DNA from: Victivallales bacterium | GTDB taxonomy: Bacteria > Verrucomicrobiota > Lentisphaeria > Oligosphaerales > Oligosphaeraceae | Direction: 5' to 3' | Length of the DNA: 6,881 nt | Assembly (NCBI GenBank): GCA_017963875.1 | Contig: JAGCTA010000327.1 | Span: 1-6,881 of the forward strand | Notes under the pieces: model-generated | Seen by the model: the letters and a program-made list of their open reading frames with translations, nothing else | Told to the model about the DNA's origin: nothing | Database searches by the model: none | Made by a program: the position numbers and the translations under genes | Shown here: positions 5,401 through 6,881 of the stretch, piece by piece | How positions within the stretch are numbered: position 1 is the stretch's first letter | How the letters are laid out: each line of letters starts with the position of its first letter

Positions 5401-6881
5401 ATGACAACAAGAAAAAAGCAATTAGAGGCATTTGCCCGCGATAGTATCGAGCGGCGACAGAACCTGCCGTTGCGCCATACGTATGAGAATGCACAGAAGA
5501 TATGGTCCACGCTTCCCACCGACATGCCGCTAGACAGACGCTGGGCGCGCATGCACGCAGACCAACTGCTTCTCGAACCAGTCTATCTATTTGACCATGA
5601 GCAACTTGTCGGCATGTACTACCTTGTTGCACCCTCTGATCCTTTGCCGTCGCCAGTAATTGTTCCCGAATATCATAATATCGTCCGCTGGCAAGTCATT
5701 GAGCAGAATCTCGTCGGCGGCGGTCCAGGCGCGCCTGGTCACATCTGCTGGCATTGGGAACGAATCCTAAGCAAAGGCGTCGAAGGGCTTATGGAGGAGA
5801 TTGAAAAACATTTGCAAAAAGCCGACACACCTGCGAAGCGCGGGTTCTATGAAGACGCGTTATATGCCTGGCGCTGTGTCCTGAAATGGAACGACATGCA
5901 CGTCGACGCAATGAAGAAGAAGGCGGAATCCACCTCTGAATCAGACGAAAAGGAACGCCTCGAAAAGTTGATTAAGATTTGCCAGAAAGTACCGCGCCGC
6001 CCTGCCGAGACGTTCCACGAGGCCATGCAGAGTTTCTATTTCCAGTACACCGCCGTCATGTATGAAAACATGTATGGCGGCAATGGCCCTGGCCGTTTTG
6101 ATGTCCTGATGTGGCCGTATCTGAAGGCCGATCTTGAGGCAGGAAGAATCACAATGGATGAAGCGGAAGACTTGATTTTCGAGTTGTTTACTCGGCTGGA
6201 AGAACGGCTTTACCGCTTGGATGGCTACGTCGAGAGCATCGTGCTCGGCGGCACGCTACCTGACGGCAGCAACGCCGTCAACCCGCTGTCGTTGCTCCTA
6301 CTGAAGGTCTATATGGGCATGAATCAGACGCATCCGCACATCTATCCACGCTGCCGCCGCGACGATCCGCCCGAATATCGCAAAGCGTGCATCGACTATC
6401 TGCGCAACGGCAAGAACCGCGCTCAATTCTACAATGAAGAGGTGATGCTTGACGCCATCCAGAAGAGCGGCGTGCCTTTCGAGGACGCCATCGACTACGT
6501 CGCGGGCGGCTGCATGGAAATTTCCTGCCAGGGCCGAAACTGTGACTTGAATTTCGCTTTTGCCCTGAACATCGCCAAATGGTTCGAGGAGGTCTTCGAA
6601 CATACTGCGGCAAAGTCTTTTGAAGAACTCTTTGCTGAATTTGTCGGTTTCGCGCGCGGAAAACTTGCCTTCTATACAAAACTCGGCGACATGACAGCAG
6701 ATGCCATGGCAGCCTACCGCCCCTGCCCGCTTCTCTCAACGCTCATCGACGATTGTCTCGAACGCGGCTGCGACCAGCAGGCGGGCGGAGCGCGCTATGC
6801 AGACTATGGGTTCTCACTGATGGGCGTCACAGGCGTCGCAGACCAACTCTTCGCCATCAACGAGGTCGTGTTTAAACAACG
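5401..6881 (+). CDS. Glycyl radical enzyme (pyruvate formate-lyase family), 3' truncated by window edge
   Basis: The first 493 codons of an oxygen-sensitive cytoplasmic glycyl radical enzyme; the family is usually about 780-850 residues, so the C-terminal glycine loop lies outside the window. The frame is open from 5401 to the edge. Family landmarks: a GAPGH...RILSKG segment at about 110-126, RRPAETFHEAMQS at 199-211, GPGRFDVLMWPYLKADL at 229-245, VLGGTLPDG at 281-289, FYNEEV at 343-348, the active-site loop GGCMEISCQGRNC at 369-381, and the typical ADQLFAINEVVF at 480-491. Cys371 should be the thiyl-radical cysteine and Glu373 the general base of the GCxE motif. That motif marks dehydratase/lyase-type members, whereas true pyruvate formate-lyase has a Cys-Cys pair. 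The flanking residues fit no characterised subfamily I can name. The start is uncertain: the ATG has only a distant AGGG (5384-5387), and an in-frame TTG at 5392 is possible. It sits 35 bases after mutS2. The radical-SAM activase it needs is not in view. Confidence 0.9.
   Translation, partial: MTTRKKQLEAFARDSIERRQNLPLRHTYENAQKIWSTLPTDMPLDRRWARMHADQLLLEPVYLFDHEQLVGMYYLVAPSDPLPSPVIVPEYHNIVRWQVIEQNLVGGGPGAPGHICWHWERILSKGVEGLMEEIEKHLQKADTPAKRGFYEDALYAWRCVLKWNDMHVDAMKKKAESTSESDEKERLEKLIKICQKVPRRPAETFHEAMQSFYFQYTAVMYENMYGGNGPGRFDVLMWPYLKADLEAGRITMDEAEDLIFELFTRLEERLYRLDGYVESIVLGGTLPDGSNAVNPLSLLLLKVYMGMNQTHPHIYPRCRRDDPPEYRKACIDYLRNGKNRAQFYNEEVMLDAIQKSGVPFEDAIDYVAGGCMEISCQGRNCDLNFAFALNIAKWFEEVFEHTAAKSFEELFAEFVGFARGKLAFYTKLGDMTADAMAAYRPCPLLSTLIDDCLERGCDQQAGGARYADYGFSLMGVTGVADQLFAINEVVFKQ

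Noticed and set aside
6278..6739. Minus-strand reading frames of 153 and 101 codons opposite the glycyl radical enzyme
   Set aside because: Arginine- and cysteine-rich shadow translations antisense to a well-conserved coding frame.

Overview
The window is a roughly 50% GC bacterial chromosomal segment with four protein genes arranged as a divergent pair of units. The gene types are a YejE-like peptide-transporter permease with a very large extracytoplasmic insertion, a sugar phosphate isomerase/epimerase-like TIM barrel, MutS2, and a divergent glycyl radical enzyme. The MutS2 and glycyl radical enzyme genes have no clear Shine-Dalgarno sequence. The combination is reminiscent of anaerobic members of the PVC group (Lentisphaerota, Kiritimatiellota or Verrucomicrobiota). 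That placement is inference from gene flavour only; nothing here is a phylogenetic marker good enough to prove it.

Layout: bases 1-270 hold no supportable gene. Bases 271-1929 (minus) encode the inner-membrane ABC transporter permease. Bases 1952-2776 (minus) encode the TIM-barrel protein; the 22-base gap to the permease suggests one transcript, epimerase first. Bases 2777-2944 are a divergent intergenic region with two well-spaced sigma-70-like promoters for the minus-strand pair, a 12-base perfect palindrome in its leader and a good Shine-Dalgarno sequence. Bases 2945-5365 (plus) encode full-length MutS2. After 35 bases, 5401-6881 (plus) is the first 493 codons of a glycyl radical enzyme that runs off the right edge before its glycine loop.

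How the genes work together: the minus-strand pair looks like an uptake and catabolism unit (transport of a peptide or other small solute plus isomerisation of a sugar-like compound), but the partner permease, ATPase and binding protein are not in view. MutS2 is a housekeeping DNA/ribosome quality-control ATPase with no obvious link to its neighbours. The glycyl radical enzyme has a GCxE active site, so it should be an eliminating (dehydratase or lyase) member rather than a true pyruvate formate-lyase. Its active-site surroundings do not match a characterised subfamily that I can name. The most interesting items are this glycyl radical enzyme and the roughly 210-residue insertion in the permease, which appears to contain a degenerate internal duplication.
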